Shown here: positions 24,793 to 33,564 of the stretch, piece after piece | Layout: every line of letters starts with the position of its first letter | How positions within the stretch are numbered: the stretch's first letter is position 1 | The notes under the pieces: generated by a model | Told to the model about the DNA's origin: nothing | Seen by the model: the letters and a program-made list of their open reading frames with translations, nothing else | Database searches by the model: none | Program-made: the position numbers and the translations under genes | Assembly: GCF_003112515.1 (NCBI RefSeq) | Contig: NZ_BEVZ01000003.1 | Span: 62,001-126,000, forward strand | Direction: 5' to 3' | Source of the DNA: Streptomyces fragilis | Lineage (GTDB): Bacteria; Actinomycetota; Actinomycetes; Streptomycetales; Streptomycetaceae | Length of the DNA: 64,000 nt

Positions 24793-27038
24793 ACGCCAGC
24801 ACCGCATTCGCCCTGCCCGACGCCATGACGTCGCTGCCCCGGGGCCCCCGCCACTTCGGGCCGAGGGCCGCCGAGGAGGCCGCGGAGATCGTCGCCGGCC
24901 CGCCCCGGGCGCTCTTCGGCCGGCTGCTCACCGACCAGGAGAGCGAGACCACCCTGCTGGTCGCCCTCCAGGTGGTGGAGTCCTTCCTCGCCTCCGCCCG
25001 GCTGCCCGCGCAGCCGCCCCTCGACGCGGCCGACGTCGCGGCCTGGACGGCCGGCGTGCGGCGGGAGATCGAACCCGCCGTGCGCGCCCTGCGGGACAGG
25101 CCGCGGGAGACCCGCGAGCTGGTCCTGCGGCAGCGCGCCCCGCTCACCCTGCTCGGGGCCTGCTGGCTCGACACCGTCTCCCAGGCTGCCACCCAGCCCT
25201 CGGTCGTGGTCAACCGGCTCTTCGGACACCACTGGCTCCTGCAGGGCGAGGGAGAGTTCGAGCGCGGGCAGCTCGCCCGCCGCCGGCGCTCCCTGGCCGA
25301 GCAGCGGGTCCACGTGCCGGCGGTCGAGTCCGCCGACTTCCTCCGGCAGACCGAGGCCCGGCCGCTGACCGCCCTGACCGCCGCCTTCCACCTCGCCCTC
25401 TCCCGCCTCCCCTCCTCCTTCCTCCCCGAAGTGGTCGGCGTGCACTACGCGACGGCCGCGCTCGGCACCGACTCCCTGCTCCTGGGGGACGAGCCCCTGC
25501 TGGCGGAGGAGGACGTCCGGCCGCTGGTGGAGGAGTACCTGCTGTTCGCCGGGAAGTCGCCCACCGGTGAGGACGACCGTGCCCGGATGCTCCGCGCCGT
25601 CGCCCTGGTCCTCGACCTCGAGCGCGAACACGTGGCGACACTGACCGAACTCGCCGACCGGCACGACGGACTCTCCCTGGAGGGGAGGGTGGCCCGCATC
25701 GTGGAGCGGCACGCCGCGTTCGCCGGCCGGCAGCACCGCGGCGTGCGGGTGGGGGACCGGCGGCTGGCGGACTGGCTCGGCGACCCGGACCTCGACCTGC
25801 GCGAGTTCGTCGCCCGCTTCCGCGAGTCCCGGCAGATGAGGACCGACGCCGACGGGAACTGCCGCTTCCTGAAGTCGATCAAGTTCGGAGGCCCGATGTT
25901 CGGGATCTTCGACGAGCGTGAGGCCGCCGTCTTCACCGAGTGGAGCAGGGCCATCGCCGCCGGGGAGAGCCCCGACCTGGACTTCGAGCCCGACACGGCG
26001 GGCGACGCCCGGTTCGAGGAGCGGGCCGCGGCGCTGCGCGCACACCGGCCGGCGGAGCTGGTGCTGGAGGACGCCCCGGCCGGACTCGACGACCGCCACC
26101 TGCTGCACCGCGTCGTCAACGTCGAGCAGTACCCGCACATCCTGCCGGTGGCCCGGAAGCTGGCCGAGGCCGGACTGCGGGACGCCGAGATCCTCTTCCG
26201 GTACGGAGGCGGCGGGAAGCTGACCGACGCCTCGTACTTCGACTACACGCCCGAGGCGCTCATGGAGCGCGTCGACCGCATCTACTGGGACAAGCTGGTC
26301 GACCCCTACCGGCCGCTCACCGAGATCCCCGACCGCGACGAGGTCGTCTTCCAGCAGACCACCTACGCCCTCGGCAGCCTCATCGACGGCGCCTGGGCCC
26401 ACCGCATCGGCAACCTCGGGCGCAACGACCGGCGGAGCGACGCGATGCTCTTCTCCATCTACGCCGACGAGATGGGCCGCGGCGACCTGGCCAAGAACCA
26501 CATCACCCTGATCCACCAGGTGCTGGCCAGCATGGACATCCACCTCCCGCACATCCGCCAGCCCGAGTTCCTGGACCAGGGCGACCTGCCCGACCACCTC
26601 TACGGCTTCTCGCTCCACCAGCTGTCCCTGTCGCTGTTCCCGGACAGCCTCTACAACGAGATCCTCGGCTACAACCTGGGCATCGAGATGTTCGGTCTCG
26701 GCGAGATGCGGCTGCACGAGATACAGAAACTGCGCCGCCACAACTTCGACGTCTCCTACGAGGAGGCGCACCTGTCGATCGACAACTTCTCCGCCGGCCA
26801 CGCCCGCCAGTCCGCGGACATCGTCGTCTCCTTCCTGGAGGACGTGCGGCGCCGCTCCGGCGAGGAGGCCGTCCAGCGCGAGTGGCGCCGGGTGTGGCGC
26901 GGCTACGCCTCCTTCGCCTACTTCGTCGAGCACCACCTGGTCCGGCAGGCGCTGGAGCAGGAGCAGGAGCTGGAGCAGGAGCGGGAGGCCGGCGCGGCCG
27001 GACCCCTGCCGCAGGACGAGGCCGACCTCCTCATCTGA
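24789..27038 (+). CDS. Large haem-oxygenase-like diiron oxidase (iron-containing redox enzyme)
   Basis: 749 residues from ATG 24789. The C-terminal half carries a haem-oxygenase-like (HDO) metal pattern: E561 and H571 in DEMGRGDLAKNHI, E633 in GIEMFGLGE, then H661, D665 and H671 in HLSIDNFSAGH. The N-terminal 400 residues form a helical region with no motif I can name. HDO enzymes perform N-oxygenation, desaturation or C-C cleavage (for example SznF, BesC, UndA). Being in a hydrazine-forming cluster, N-oxidation or oxidative cleavage of an amino-acid-derived intermediate is plausible. The length is much greater than single-domain members (about 230-300). The C terminus ends in a Glu/Gln-rich coil. 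Confidence 0.83.
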   Translation: MNASTAFALPDAMTSLPRGPRHFGPRAAEEAAEIVAGPPRALFGRLLTDQESETTLLVALQVVESFLASARLPAQPPLDAADVAAWTAGVRREIEPAVRALRDRPRETRELVLRQRAPLTLLGACWLDTVSQAATQPSVVVNRLFGHHWLLQGEGEFERGQLARRRRSLAEQRVHVPAVESADFLRQTEARPLTALTAAFHLALSRLPSSFLPEVVGVHYATAALGTDSLLLGDEPLLAEEDVRPLVEEYLLFAGKSPTGEDDRARMLRAVALVLDLEREHVATLTELADRHDGLSLEGRVARIVERHAAFAGRQHRGVRVGDRRLADWLGDPDLDLREFVARFRESRQMRTDADGNCRFLKSIKFGGPMFGIFDEREAAVFTEWSRAIAAGESPDLDFEPDTAGDARFEERAAALRAHRPAELVLEDAPAGLDDRHLLHRVVNVEQYPHILPVARKLAEAGLRDAEILFRYGGGGKLTDASYFDYTPEALMERVDRIYWDKLVDPYRPLTEIPDRDEVVFQQTTYALGSLIDGAWAHRIGNLGRNDRRSDAMLFSIYADEMGRGDLAKNHITLIHQVLASMDIHLPHIRQPEFLDQGDLPDHLYGFSLHQLSLSLFPDSLYNEILGYNLGIEMFGLGEMRLHEIQKLRRHNFDVSYEEAHLSIDNFSAGHARQSADIVVSFLEDVRRRSGEEAVQREWRRVWRGYASFAYFVEHHLVRQALEQEQELEQEREAGAAGPLPQDEADLLI

Positions 27039-27113
27039 CCCGCCGCGCCGGCCACGGGGCCGGCCGCCCCGACCGACCGCTCCCGAACCGACCACCGGAG
27101 AAGGACCAGGATC

Positions 27114-28322
27114 ATGGAACCAGCCACCAGCTTCGACCCGGAAGTCCTCGCGCTTCCCTTCTACGACGACAGCCACCGCGACCTCGCCCGGGCCGTCGGC
27201 GTCTGGTGCGACGACAACGCCCCGCTGTGGCGCGGGATCCGGGAGGAGGACCCGGACAAGGCGGGGCTGACGCTGGTGCGCCGGCTCGGCGAGGCCGGCT
27301 GGCTCTCCTTCCTCGACCCCGCCGCCGGCCAGGCGCACCCCGGGGACCACCGCGCCCTCTGCCTGACGCGCGAGGCCCTCGCCTACGCCGAGGACCTGGC
27401 CGACTTCGCCTTCTCCATCCAGGCGCTGTCCGCCACCCCGGTGATCCGCTTCGGCAGCGACGCGCAGAAGGAGGCGTACCTGCCCCGGATGGCCTCCGGG
27501 GAACTGGTCGGAGCCTTCGCCGTCTCCGAGGAACAGGCCGGAAGCGACGTGGCGGCCGTGGAACTGCGCGCCGAACGCGACGAGGACGGCGGCTACGTCC
27601 TCGACGGGCGCAAGGCGTGGATCGCCAACGGCACGATCGCCGACGTCTTCGTGGTCGTGGCGCGCACCGGCGGCGCGCCCGGCGCGCTCGGGCTGACCAC
27701 CTTCCTGGTCCCGCGGTCCACGCCCGGGCTGGAGGTGCTGCCCCTGGAGCCGCTCGCCCCGAGATCGTTCGCCCACCTCTCGTTCACCGGCTGCCGGGTG
27801 CCCGCGGACGCCGTGCTGGGCAGGCCGGGGCGGGGATTCGTCGTCGCCATGGACCTGCTGGAGCGGTTCCGGATGACCGTGGGGGCGGCGGCGCTCGGCT
27901 TCGCCCGGCGGGCGGCCGACACCGCGCTGGCGCGGGCCCGGACCCGCCGGGTGGCCGGCGGGCTCCTCGCCGACCAGCAGCTGACGAAGGCCGTCCTGGC
28001 GGACATGGAGGTCTCGCTCGACGCGGCCGCGCTGCTGGTGGCCCGCGCCGCCTGGGAGGCCGACCGCGGCAACCGCCGCTTCGCCCACCACTCCAACATC
28101 GCCAAGCTCCACGCGACCGAGGAGGCCCAGCGCGTCGTCGACTCCGCGGTGCAGCTGCTGGGGGCGTCCGGGCTGGTCCGGGACAGCGTCACCGAGCGCC
28201 TGTACCGGCAGGTCCGCTCCCTGCGGGTCTACGAGGGGACCTCCGAGGTCCTGCGGCTGTCCATAGCCGGAGCGCTCGACACGCGCCGGGCGGACCGCGC
28301 CGCCGCGGACCTCACCGCCTGA
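27114..28322 (+). CDS. Acyl-CoA/ACP dehydrogenase
   Basis: 402 residues. FAD-site signatures are AFAVSEEQAGSDVAA and WIANGTIADVFVVVA. The catalytic base is E374 in RVYEGTSEVLRLSIAG. Members of this fold in biosynthetic clusters desaturate carrier-bound substrates, and a related enzyme is reported to act in triacsin biosynthesis on a hydrazine-derived carrier-bound intermediate. The free ACP with its ligase and GNAT in this cluster make a similar hydrazine-to-hydrazone oxidation a reasonable inference. It lies 75 bp after the diiron oxidase gene with GGAGAAGGA as ribosome site. Confidence 0.9.
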   Translation: MEPATSFDPEVLALPFYDDSHRDLARAVGVWCDDNAPLWRGIREEDPDKAGLTLVRRLGEAGWLSFLDPAAGQAHPGDHRALCLTREALAYAEDLADFAFSIQALSATPVIRFGSDAQKEAYLPRMASGELVGAFAVSEEQAGSDVAAVELRAERDEDGGYVLDGRKAWIANGTIADVFVVVARTGGAPGALGLTTFLVPRSTPGLEVLPLEPLAPRSFAHLSFTGCRVPADAVLGRPGRGFVVAMDLLERFRMTVGAAALGFARRAADTALARARTRRVAGGLLADQQLTKAVLADMEVSLDAAALLVARAAWEADRGNRRFAHHSNIAKLHATEEAQRVVDSAVQLLGASGLVRDSVTERLYRQVRSLRVYEGTSEVLRLSIAGALDTRRADRAAADLTA

Positions 28323-28326
28323 CGGC

Positions 28327-28352
28327 GGGCCCGCCGCCGGGGCCGGCGGCCC
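28327..28352 (+). terminator. Possible terminator after the acyl-CoA dehydrogenase
   Basis: A GC-rich imperfect hairpin (GGGCCCGCCGCCGG paired with CCGGCGGCCC) begins 4 bp after the stop codon. The stem is imperfect and no T-run follows. Confidence 0.45.
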
Positions 28353-28409
28353 ACCTGGCACCGCCGCCACACGGTCCGAGCCACCCCCGGCCACCCCGGT
28401 ACCGCCCGT

Positions 28410-28545
28410 GGCCCCCGCCCGCACGGGTGGAGCCGATCCCCCCGCCCTCCGATCCCCCCCCGCCTTCCGAGCACGGTCCGCCCAGACGGGTTGATCCCCG
28501 CCCTCCGAGCCCCATCCGCCCTGACGGGTCGAGCACCCCGCCCAT
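28410..28545 (+). repeat. Three imperfect direct repeats of about 38 bp in a 440-bp gene-free gap
   Basis: The core CCGCCC-x-GACGGGT-x-GA followed by CCCCGCCCTCCGA recurs (28418, 28478 and 28515 regions). The gap 28323-28762 between the dehydrogenase and the P450 holds no credible gene and ends with GAGGAGAA as ribosome site. The repeats may be operators or a minisatellite. Confidence 0.5.
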
Positions 28546-28762
28546 GACCCGCACCTCACCCGCCCAGGCGGGCGGAGCGGATCCGCCCTGTGTCCGAACT
28601 CGCCGCCCGGCCGGGCCCGTTCGCCCCGTCCGCCCCCGCTGCCCATCCGCCCGGGCGGTCCCGTCGATCCGCCCGTCGATCGCGCCGTCCGCGCCGAACC
28701 GCCGTACCACCGACCGCGCCGTGTGCTCGCCGCCACCGCGCCGCCGACCGAGGAGAACCCCG

Positions 28763-29893
28763 GTGACCACCCCCGTCGAAGCCGTCCGGATGCCCGACCC
28801 CTACCCCTACTACGCCGCCCTGGTGGCCGAACGCCCGCTGGCGTACGACGAGAGAGCCGGCGCGTGGGTGGCGTGCGACGCCACCGCGGTGGGCGCGGTG
28901 CTGCGGGCCGGGCAGCTGAGGGTGCGCCCGCCCGAGGAGCCCGTCCCGGCCGGCATCCGCGGCACCGCGGCCGGCGAGGTCTTCGGCGACCTGGTGCGGA
29001 TGACCGACGGCGAGCTCCAGCGCCGCCTGAAGCAGGTGGTGACGCAGGCGCTCGGCGCGGTGGACGCGCAGGAGGCCGCACGGTCCGCCGCCGGGCACGC
29101 CCGGGCCCGCATCGCCGAGGGCTTCGACCGGAACCTGCTGGAGGACCTGATGTTCTCCGTGCCGGCCCGCACGGTCGCGTCCCTGTGCGGCCTCGACCAG
29201 GGCCGCGGCGCGGAGGCCGCCCGGCTCGTCGGGGACTTCGTCCAGTGCATCCCGGCCTCCGCGACGCCGCCGCAGCAGGCCGCCGCGGCCACAGCCGCCG
29301 CCCGGCTCCAGGACCTCCTGGGCCCCGCCCTGGAGAAGGAGGAGGGCGGACTCCTCGCCGCCCTGGTGGCCGCGGCCCGCAGCCACTCCTGGACCGGGAC
29401 CGCCCCGCTGCTGGCCAACGCCGTCGGCTTCCTGTCCCAGACCTACGACGCCACGGCCGGACTGATCGGGAACACCCTGCTCGCCCTCGCCCGGGGCGAG
29501 CGGATGCCGGCCGGCCCGGACGGCGCGGACGCCTTCGTCACCGAGGTCGCACGGCACGACGCCCCCATCCAGAACACCCGCCGCTTCGCCGCGGCCCCCT
29601 TCCGGCACGGCGACGCCGAGATCCTCCCCGGCCAGCAGGTCCTGGTGGTCCTGGCCGCCGCCAACCGTGACCCCGCCGCCAATCCCGACCCCGCGCGCTT
29701 CCGGCCCGACCGGACCGACCCGGTGGTGCTGACCTTCGGCGCCGGAGCCCACGCCTGCCCCGGCCGGACCCTGGCCGTCGCCGTCACCCGGGCGGTCGTC
29801 CGGGAGCTCCTGGACGCCGGCTTCGACCCGGCCGCGCTGCCCGCCGAACCCGCCTACCGCCCGCTGGCCAACGCCCGCATCCCCGTCCTGTGA
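28763..29893 (+). CDS. Cytochrome P450 with atypical I-helix
   Basis: 376 residues from GTG 28763 with GAGGAGAA ribosome site. The haem-binding loop FGAGAHACPGRTLAV contains the proximal ligand C332, and the E-x-x-R is in FVTEVARHD. In the I-helix the usual A-G-x-E/D-T-T reads Q-T-Y-D-A-T, so the oxygen-activating Thr is replaced by A230. P450s lacking this Thr either use a substrate hydroxyl, as in EryF, or catalyse unusual chemistry. It probably oxidises a cluster intermediate, free or carrier-bound. At 376 residues it is short but complete. Confidence 0.9.
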   Translation: MTTPVEAVRMPDPYPYYAALVAERPLAYDERAGAWVACDATAVGAVLRAGQLRVRPPEEPVPAGIRGTAAGEVFGDLVRMTDGELQRRLKQVVTQALGAVDAQEAARSAAGHARARIAEGFDRNLLEDLMFSVPARTVASLCGLDQGRGAEAARLVGDFVQCIPASATPPQQAAAATAAARLQDLLGPALEKEEGGLLAALVAAARSHSWTGTAPLLANAVGFLSQTYDATAGLIGNTLLALARGERMPAGPDGADAFVTEVARHDAPIQNTRRFAAAPFRHGDAEILPGQQVLVVLAAANRDPAANPDPARFRPDRTDPVVLTFGAGAHACPGRTLAVAVTRAVVRELLDAGFDPAALPAEPAYRPLANARIPVL

Positions 29894-29943
29894 CCACCGC
29901 CCGCCCCTCGCACGTCACCGCCGAGAGAGAAGGTTCCGCGACC

Positions 29944-31002
29944 ATGCCGGAGACCCCGCACCTGTGGATGCGGCACGAGACCCGCCGCAGCGAACGACGC
30001 GCCCCGCTGGTCCCCGAGGACGCCGCACGACTGGTCCGCCAGGGCGTCGCCATCACCGTCGAGGAGTCCGACCGGCGGGTCTTCCCCCTCGAGGAGTACG
30101 CCGCCGCCGGCTGCCGCACCGTCCCCGCCGGGAGCTGGACCGACGCCCCGGGCGACGCCTACGTCCTGGGCCTCAAGGAACTCCCCGCCGAACCGGCCCG
30201 CCTGGAGCACCGCCACATCTACTTCGGCCACGCCTACAAGGGCCAGGACGGCGCGGGCGAGCTGCTGGACAGGTTCGCCGCCGGCGGGGGCGCGCTGCTC
30301 GACCTGGAGTACCTGGTGGACGAGGACGGCCGCCGTCTCGCGGCCTTCGGCTACTGGGCCGGCTACGTCGGCGCGGCACTCGCCCTGCTGCACCGCCGGG
30401 GCATGCTCAAGCCGCCGCTGCGGCCGCTCGCCAAGGAGGAACTGGACGCCCTGCTGCGCGAGGGCGCGGACCAGGACTGCCGCGCCCTGGTGATCGGGGC
30501 GCTCGGCCGCTGCGGCCGGGGCGCCTGCGACGCGCTGGCGGCCGGCGGGGTGGAGGCCACCCGGTGGGACGTCGAGGAGACCCGCGACCTGGACCGCCGG
30601 GCGCTGCTCGGCCACGACCTCCTGGTGAACACCGTGCTCACCACCCGCCCGGTGCCCCCGTTCCTGCGCCGCGAGGACCTGGACACGCCGGGACGCCGGC
30701 TGTCCCTGGTCTCCGACGTCACCTGCGACGTGACCTCGCAGTGCAACGTCCTGCCCGTCTACGACCAGGTCACCGACTGGGACGCCCCGGTGCGCCCGCT
30801 GGCCTGCGACGGCCCGCCGGCCGAGGTCATCGCCATCGACAACCTGCCGTCGCTCCTGCCCGCCGAGAGCAGCCGCGCCTTCTCGGCGGAGCTGGCCCCC
30901 CAGCTCGCCCTGCTCGGCGGGGCCGGACCGGCGTGGCGGCGCGCACTGCGCTCGTTCGAGACCGCCGCCGCCGACAACGAGAGGGAGAGCCATGTCCACT
31001 GA
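29944..31002 (+). CDS. Saccharopine dehydrogenase, lysine-forming type (Lys1-like)
   Basis: 352 residues from ATG 29944. The N-terminal AlaDH/PNT-like domain has the basic motif LWMRHETRRSERRAPLVP, whose Lys/Arg residues bind the substrate carboxylates, and YFGHAYKGQDG. The NAD-binding domain has VIGALGRCGRGACDAL. The enzyme family interconverts saccharopine with lysine plus 2-oxoglutarate. It overlaps the next gene, a saccharopine-reductase-like dehydrogenase, by 11 bp. In a cluster whose FAD oxidase should release aminoadipate semialdehyde from a lysine derivative, the pair could regenerate lysine. Confidence 0.87.
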   Translation: MPETPHLWMRHETRRSERRAPLVPEDAARLVRQGVAITVEESDRRVFPLEEYAAAGCRTVPAGSWTDAPGDAYVLGLKELPAEPARLEHRHIYFGHAYKGQDGAGELLDRFAAGGGALLDLEYLVDEDGRRLAAFGYWAGYVGAALALLHRRGMLKPPLRPLAKEELDALLREGADQDCRALVIGALGRCGRGACDALAAGGVEATRWDVEETRDLDRRALLGHDLLVNTVLTTRPVPPFLRREDLDTPGRRLSLVSDVTCDVTSQCNVLPVYDQVTDWDAPVRPLACDGPPAEVIAIDNLPSLLPAESSRAFSAELAPQLALLGGAGPAWRRALRSFETAAADNERESHVH

Positions 31003-32221
31003 CCCCATACCGGAGACCGAACGCGCGCAGGAGTCCCCACGGACGGCGGCGCCCGCGAGCGGCGTCGTCCACTGGATCGGCACCGGGCTGTCCACCGGAC
31101 CCACCGGACTGCGGCTGGTCTGCGACCGGGCCGCCCGGGTGGTGCTGTGGGACAGGACCGCCGAGCGGGCCGCCGCCCGCCTCGCCGCCCTGGGCCTCGC
31201 CGGCCGCGCCGAGACCCGCTCCCTCACCGACGAGGCGCTCGCCGCCGCGCTGGGCCCCGGGGACGTCGTCGTGTCGATGCTGCCCGCGGGCGAGCACCCG
31301 CGGCTGCTGCGGATCGCCCTGGCCGGCCGCGCCCACTTCGCCTGCACCAGCTACGTGTCGGACGAACTGGCCCGCCTGGCCGACGAGGCGCGCGGCCGGG
31401 GCCTGGTGGTGCTCACCGAGGCCGGCATCGACCCGGGCGTGGACCACCTGATGGCCCACCGGCTGGTGGAGCTCGCCCGCGAGGCGGTCGGCGACACCGC
31501 GGAGACGGCCGACCTCGTCTCCTACTGCGGCGGAGTCCCCGCCGTCCCCAACGCCTTCCGCTACCGCTTCAGCTGGGCGCCGTACGGGGTGCTCGCGGCG
31601 CTGGGCACGCCCGCCCGCCACGTGCACGGCGGCGAGGTCCGCACCGTCGAGCGGCCCTGGGAGGCCACCCGCGTCCACCGGCTGGGCGGGGAGGAGTTCG
31701 AGGTCTACCCCAACCGCGACAGCGTGCCCTTCGTCGCCCAGTACGGGATACCCGAGGGCTGGCGGCTGCGCACCTTCGTCCGCGGCACCCTGCGCAACGC
31801 CGGCTGGCACGACGCCTGGCAGGACGTCTTCGCCACCGTGAGCGGCGGCGACGAGCGGCGCGTCCGGGACCTGGCCGCCGAGCTGGCCGCCCGTCACCCC
31901 ACCACCGCCACCGACCGCGACCGGGTGGTGCTCTCCGTGGCGCTGGACGTACGGGCCGCCTCGGGCGCCCGCTGGCAGGGCTCCTACCTGCTGGACGTCA
32001 CCGGCGAGGCGGACGAGAGCGCGATGGCCCGGTGCGTCTCGCTGCCCCTGGCGTTCGGGGTGACCCGGCTGCTGGACGGGGCGCTGCGGGCCGGAGTCAA
32101 CCGGCCCGCCCCGCCCGAGGACGCCGCCTCCTGGCTGGACTCCCTGGCGGCGGCAGGCCTGCCCGCCGTCTTCCACGAAACCGCTCCCCACCTCGCCGAC
32201 ATGGAAGGAACCCCGGCATGA
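30992..32221 (+). CDS. Saccharopine dehydrogenase/reductase, glutamate-forming type (Lys9-like)
   Basis: 409 residues from ATG 30992. The Rossmann domain is VVHWIGTGLSTGPTGL (degenerate GxGxxG), followed by VVSMLPAGEHPRLL and the family segment VVLTEAGIDPGVDHLMA and YCGGVPAV. The C-terminal alpha/beta domain ends near residue 400. Lys9-type enzymes condense 2-aminoadipate 6-semialdehyde with glutamate to form saccharopine with NADPH. The immediate neighbour is a Lys1-type enzyme, so both halves of a lysine salvage route are co-translated. It has a 4-bp overlap with the ATP-grasp gene. Confidence 0.87.
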   Translation: MSTDPIPETERAQESPRTAAPASGVVHWIGTGLSTGPTGLRLVCDRAARVVLWDRTAERAAARLAALGLAGRAETRSLTDEALAAALGPGDVVVSMLPAGEHPRLLRIALAGRAHFACTSYVSDELARLADEARGRGLVVLTEAGIDPGVDHLMAHRLVELAREAVGDTAETADLVSYCGGVPAVPNAFRYRFSWAPYGVLAALGTPARHVHGGEVRTVERPWEATRVHRLGGEEFEVYPNRDSVPFVAQYGIPEGWRLRTFVRGTLRNAGWHDAWQDVFATVSGGDERRVRDLAAELAARHPTTATDRDRVVLSVALDVRAASGARWQGSYLLDVTGEADESAMARCVSLPLAFGVTRLLDGALRAGVNRPAPPEDAASWLDSLAAAGLPAVFHETAPHLADMEGTPA

Positions 32222-33564
32222 ACAACACCACCGAACGGCCCGAGGCGTTCGTCCTCACCGGGGCCTTCTGGGTCGTCTGCCGCAACACCCGCTACCTGCA
32301 GGAGCTCGCCGACCGCGGACTCAAGGTGCTGCTGATCACCCCCGAGAGCTACCGCGAGCACGCCGGGCGCTGCATGGCCGACCCGGACCACCCCGCGTCC
32401 CTCGTCGACGAGGTGGCCTTCGTCGACGGGTCCCTGGACCAGGAGGGCTCGTTCACCGCGGGCTTCGTGGCGCGGGCCCGCGACTGGAGCCGCCGGTACA
32501 CGATCGTCGGCGCGTACGCCGTGGGCGAGACGCTGGTGGAGCCGACCGGACTGCTCGGCGACGTCCTGGGCCTGCGCGGTCCCGGACTGCGGGCCACCAA
32601 GGTGTGCCGCAGCAAGTACCTCCAGCGCTGGTACCTGGAGGAGTTCTCCCCCGCCTCCACGGTGGTGCCGCCGGGCGAGCGGGCCGCGCTGGACGCGGAC
32701 GCCCTGGAGTACCCCGTGGTGGCCAAGCCGGCGACCCGCCACTCGAGTTCCGGCGTGGTCACCGTGGCCGACGCCGCCGCGCTGCGCGCGGTGGTCGCCG
32801 CCTACCCCGCCCACGAGACGGTCCTCGTCGAGCAGAAGTCCACGGGCCAGGAGTACTCCGTGGAGAGCCTGGTCCAGGACGGCAAGGTGATCTTCGCGGC
32901 GGTCACCCGGAAGGAGACCACCGAATCGGCCGCCCGGACCTTCGTCGAACTCTCCCACTCCGTCCCCGGGGTCCGCCCCGGCCAGGACCAGGAACTGCTG
33001 GACGCCAACCGGGCGATGCTGGAGGCGCTGGACTTCCGCGACGGCATCGCCCACGCCGAGTGGCGGCTGGCGCCGGGCGGCCGGCCCCACCTGATGGAGG
33101 TCGCCGCGCGCACCCCCGGCGACGGCCTGCTGGCCCTCTACCAGCTCGCCACCGGGGCCCCGCTGGAGCCGGAGATCGTCAGGATCGCGCTGGGGGAGAC
33201 GGCCTCGTACCCGCAGCCGCGCCGGTGGGCCCGGCAGATCTACCTGGAGCACGAGGAGGGCGTCCTGGAGGACGTCCACGTCGACTGGCCCGGGGTGAGC
33301 GCCACATGGGTCGGTGACGGCGGCACGTGGCCCGAGGCGGAGGCCGGCCCGGTGGACGCGCCGCCCACCCTGCGCGCGGTCCTCGTCCTCAAGGACCGGG
33401 ACGCCCGGCTGGGGCCGCTGGAGAGCTCCGAGGACCGCGCGGTGACCTTCCTCATCGACGCGCCGACCCCCGAGCAGCTCGACGCGCTGGAGGAGCGGGT
33501 GCGTGCCGCGGTGCGCCTGACGGTACGTGAGGAGGCCGGGGATGTCGTCCGACCGGCGGCTTGA
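32218..33564 (+). CDS. ATP-grasp carboxylate-amine ligase
   Basis: 448 residues from ATG 32218 (ATGA overlap). The ATP-grasp region shows KYLQRWYLEEF, YPVVAKPATRHSSSGVVTV (ATP-binding Lys and glycine-rich loop), VEQKSTGQEYSVESLV, and the metal-binding HAEWRLAPGGRPHLMEVAAR. The order matches dipeptide/carnosine-synthase-like ligases that activate a carboxylate as acyl phosphate and join it to an amine. In this cluster it may make an amide or peptide bond to the hydrazine unit or an amino acid. The MFS gene begins inside its last codons. Confidence 0.88.
   Translation: MNNTTERPEAFVLTGAFWVVCRNTRYLQELADRGLKVLLITPESYREHAGRCMADPDHPASLVDEVAFVDGSLDQEGSFTAGFVARARDWSRRYTIVGAYAVGETLVEPTGLLGDVLGLRGPGLRATKVCRSKYLQRWYLEEFSPASTVVPPGERAALDADALEYPVVAKPATRHSSSGVVTVADAAALRAVVAAYPAHETVLVEQKSTGQEYSVESLVQDGKVIFAAVTRKETTESAARTFVELSHSVPGVRPGQDQELLDANRAMLEALDFRDGIAHAEWRLAPGGRPHLMEVAARTPGDGLLALYQLATGAPLEPEIVRIALGETASYPQPRRWARQIYLEHEEGVLEDVHVDWPGVSATWVGDGGTWPEAEAGPVDAPPTLRAVLVLKDRDARLGPLESSEDRAVTFLIDAPTPEQLDALEERVRAAVRLTVREEAGDVVRPAA

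Noticed and set aside
24627..29081. A very long open reading frame on the minus strand opposite the diiron oxidase and dehydrogenase genes
   Set aside because: GC-rich Streptomyces genes leave the opposite strand open. The translation is Gly/Arg/Val-biased with no motif, while the plus-strand genes have clear catalytic residues and coupled starts.
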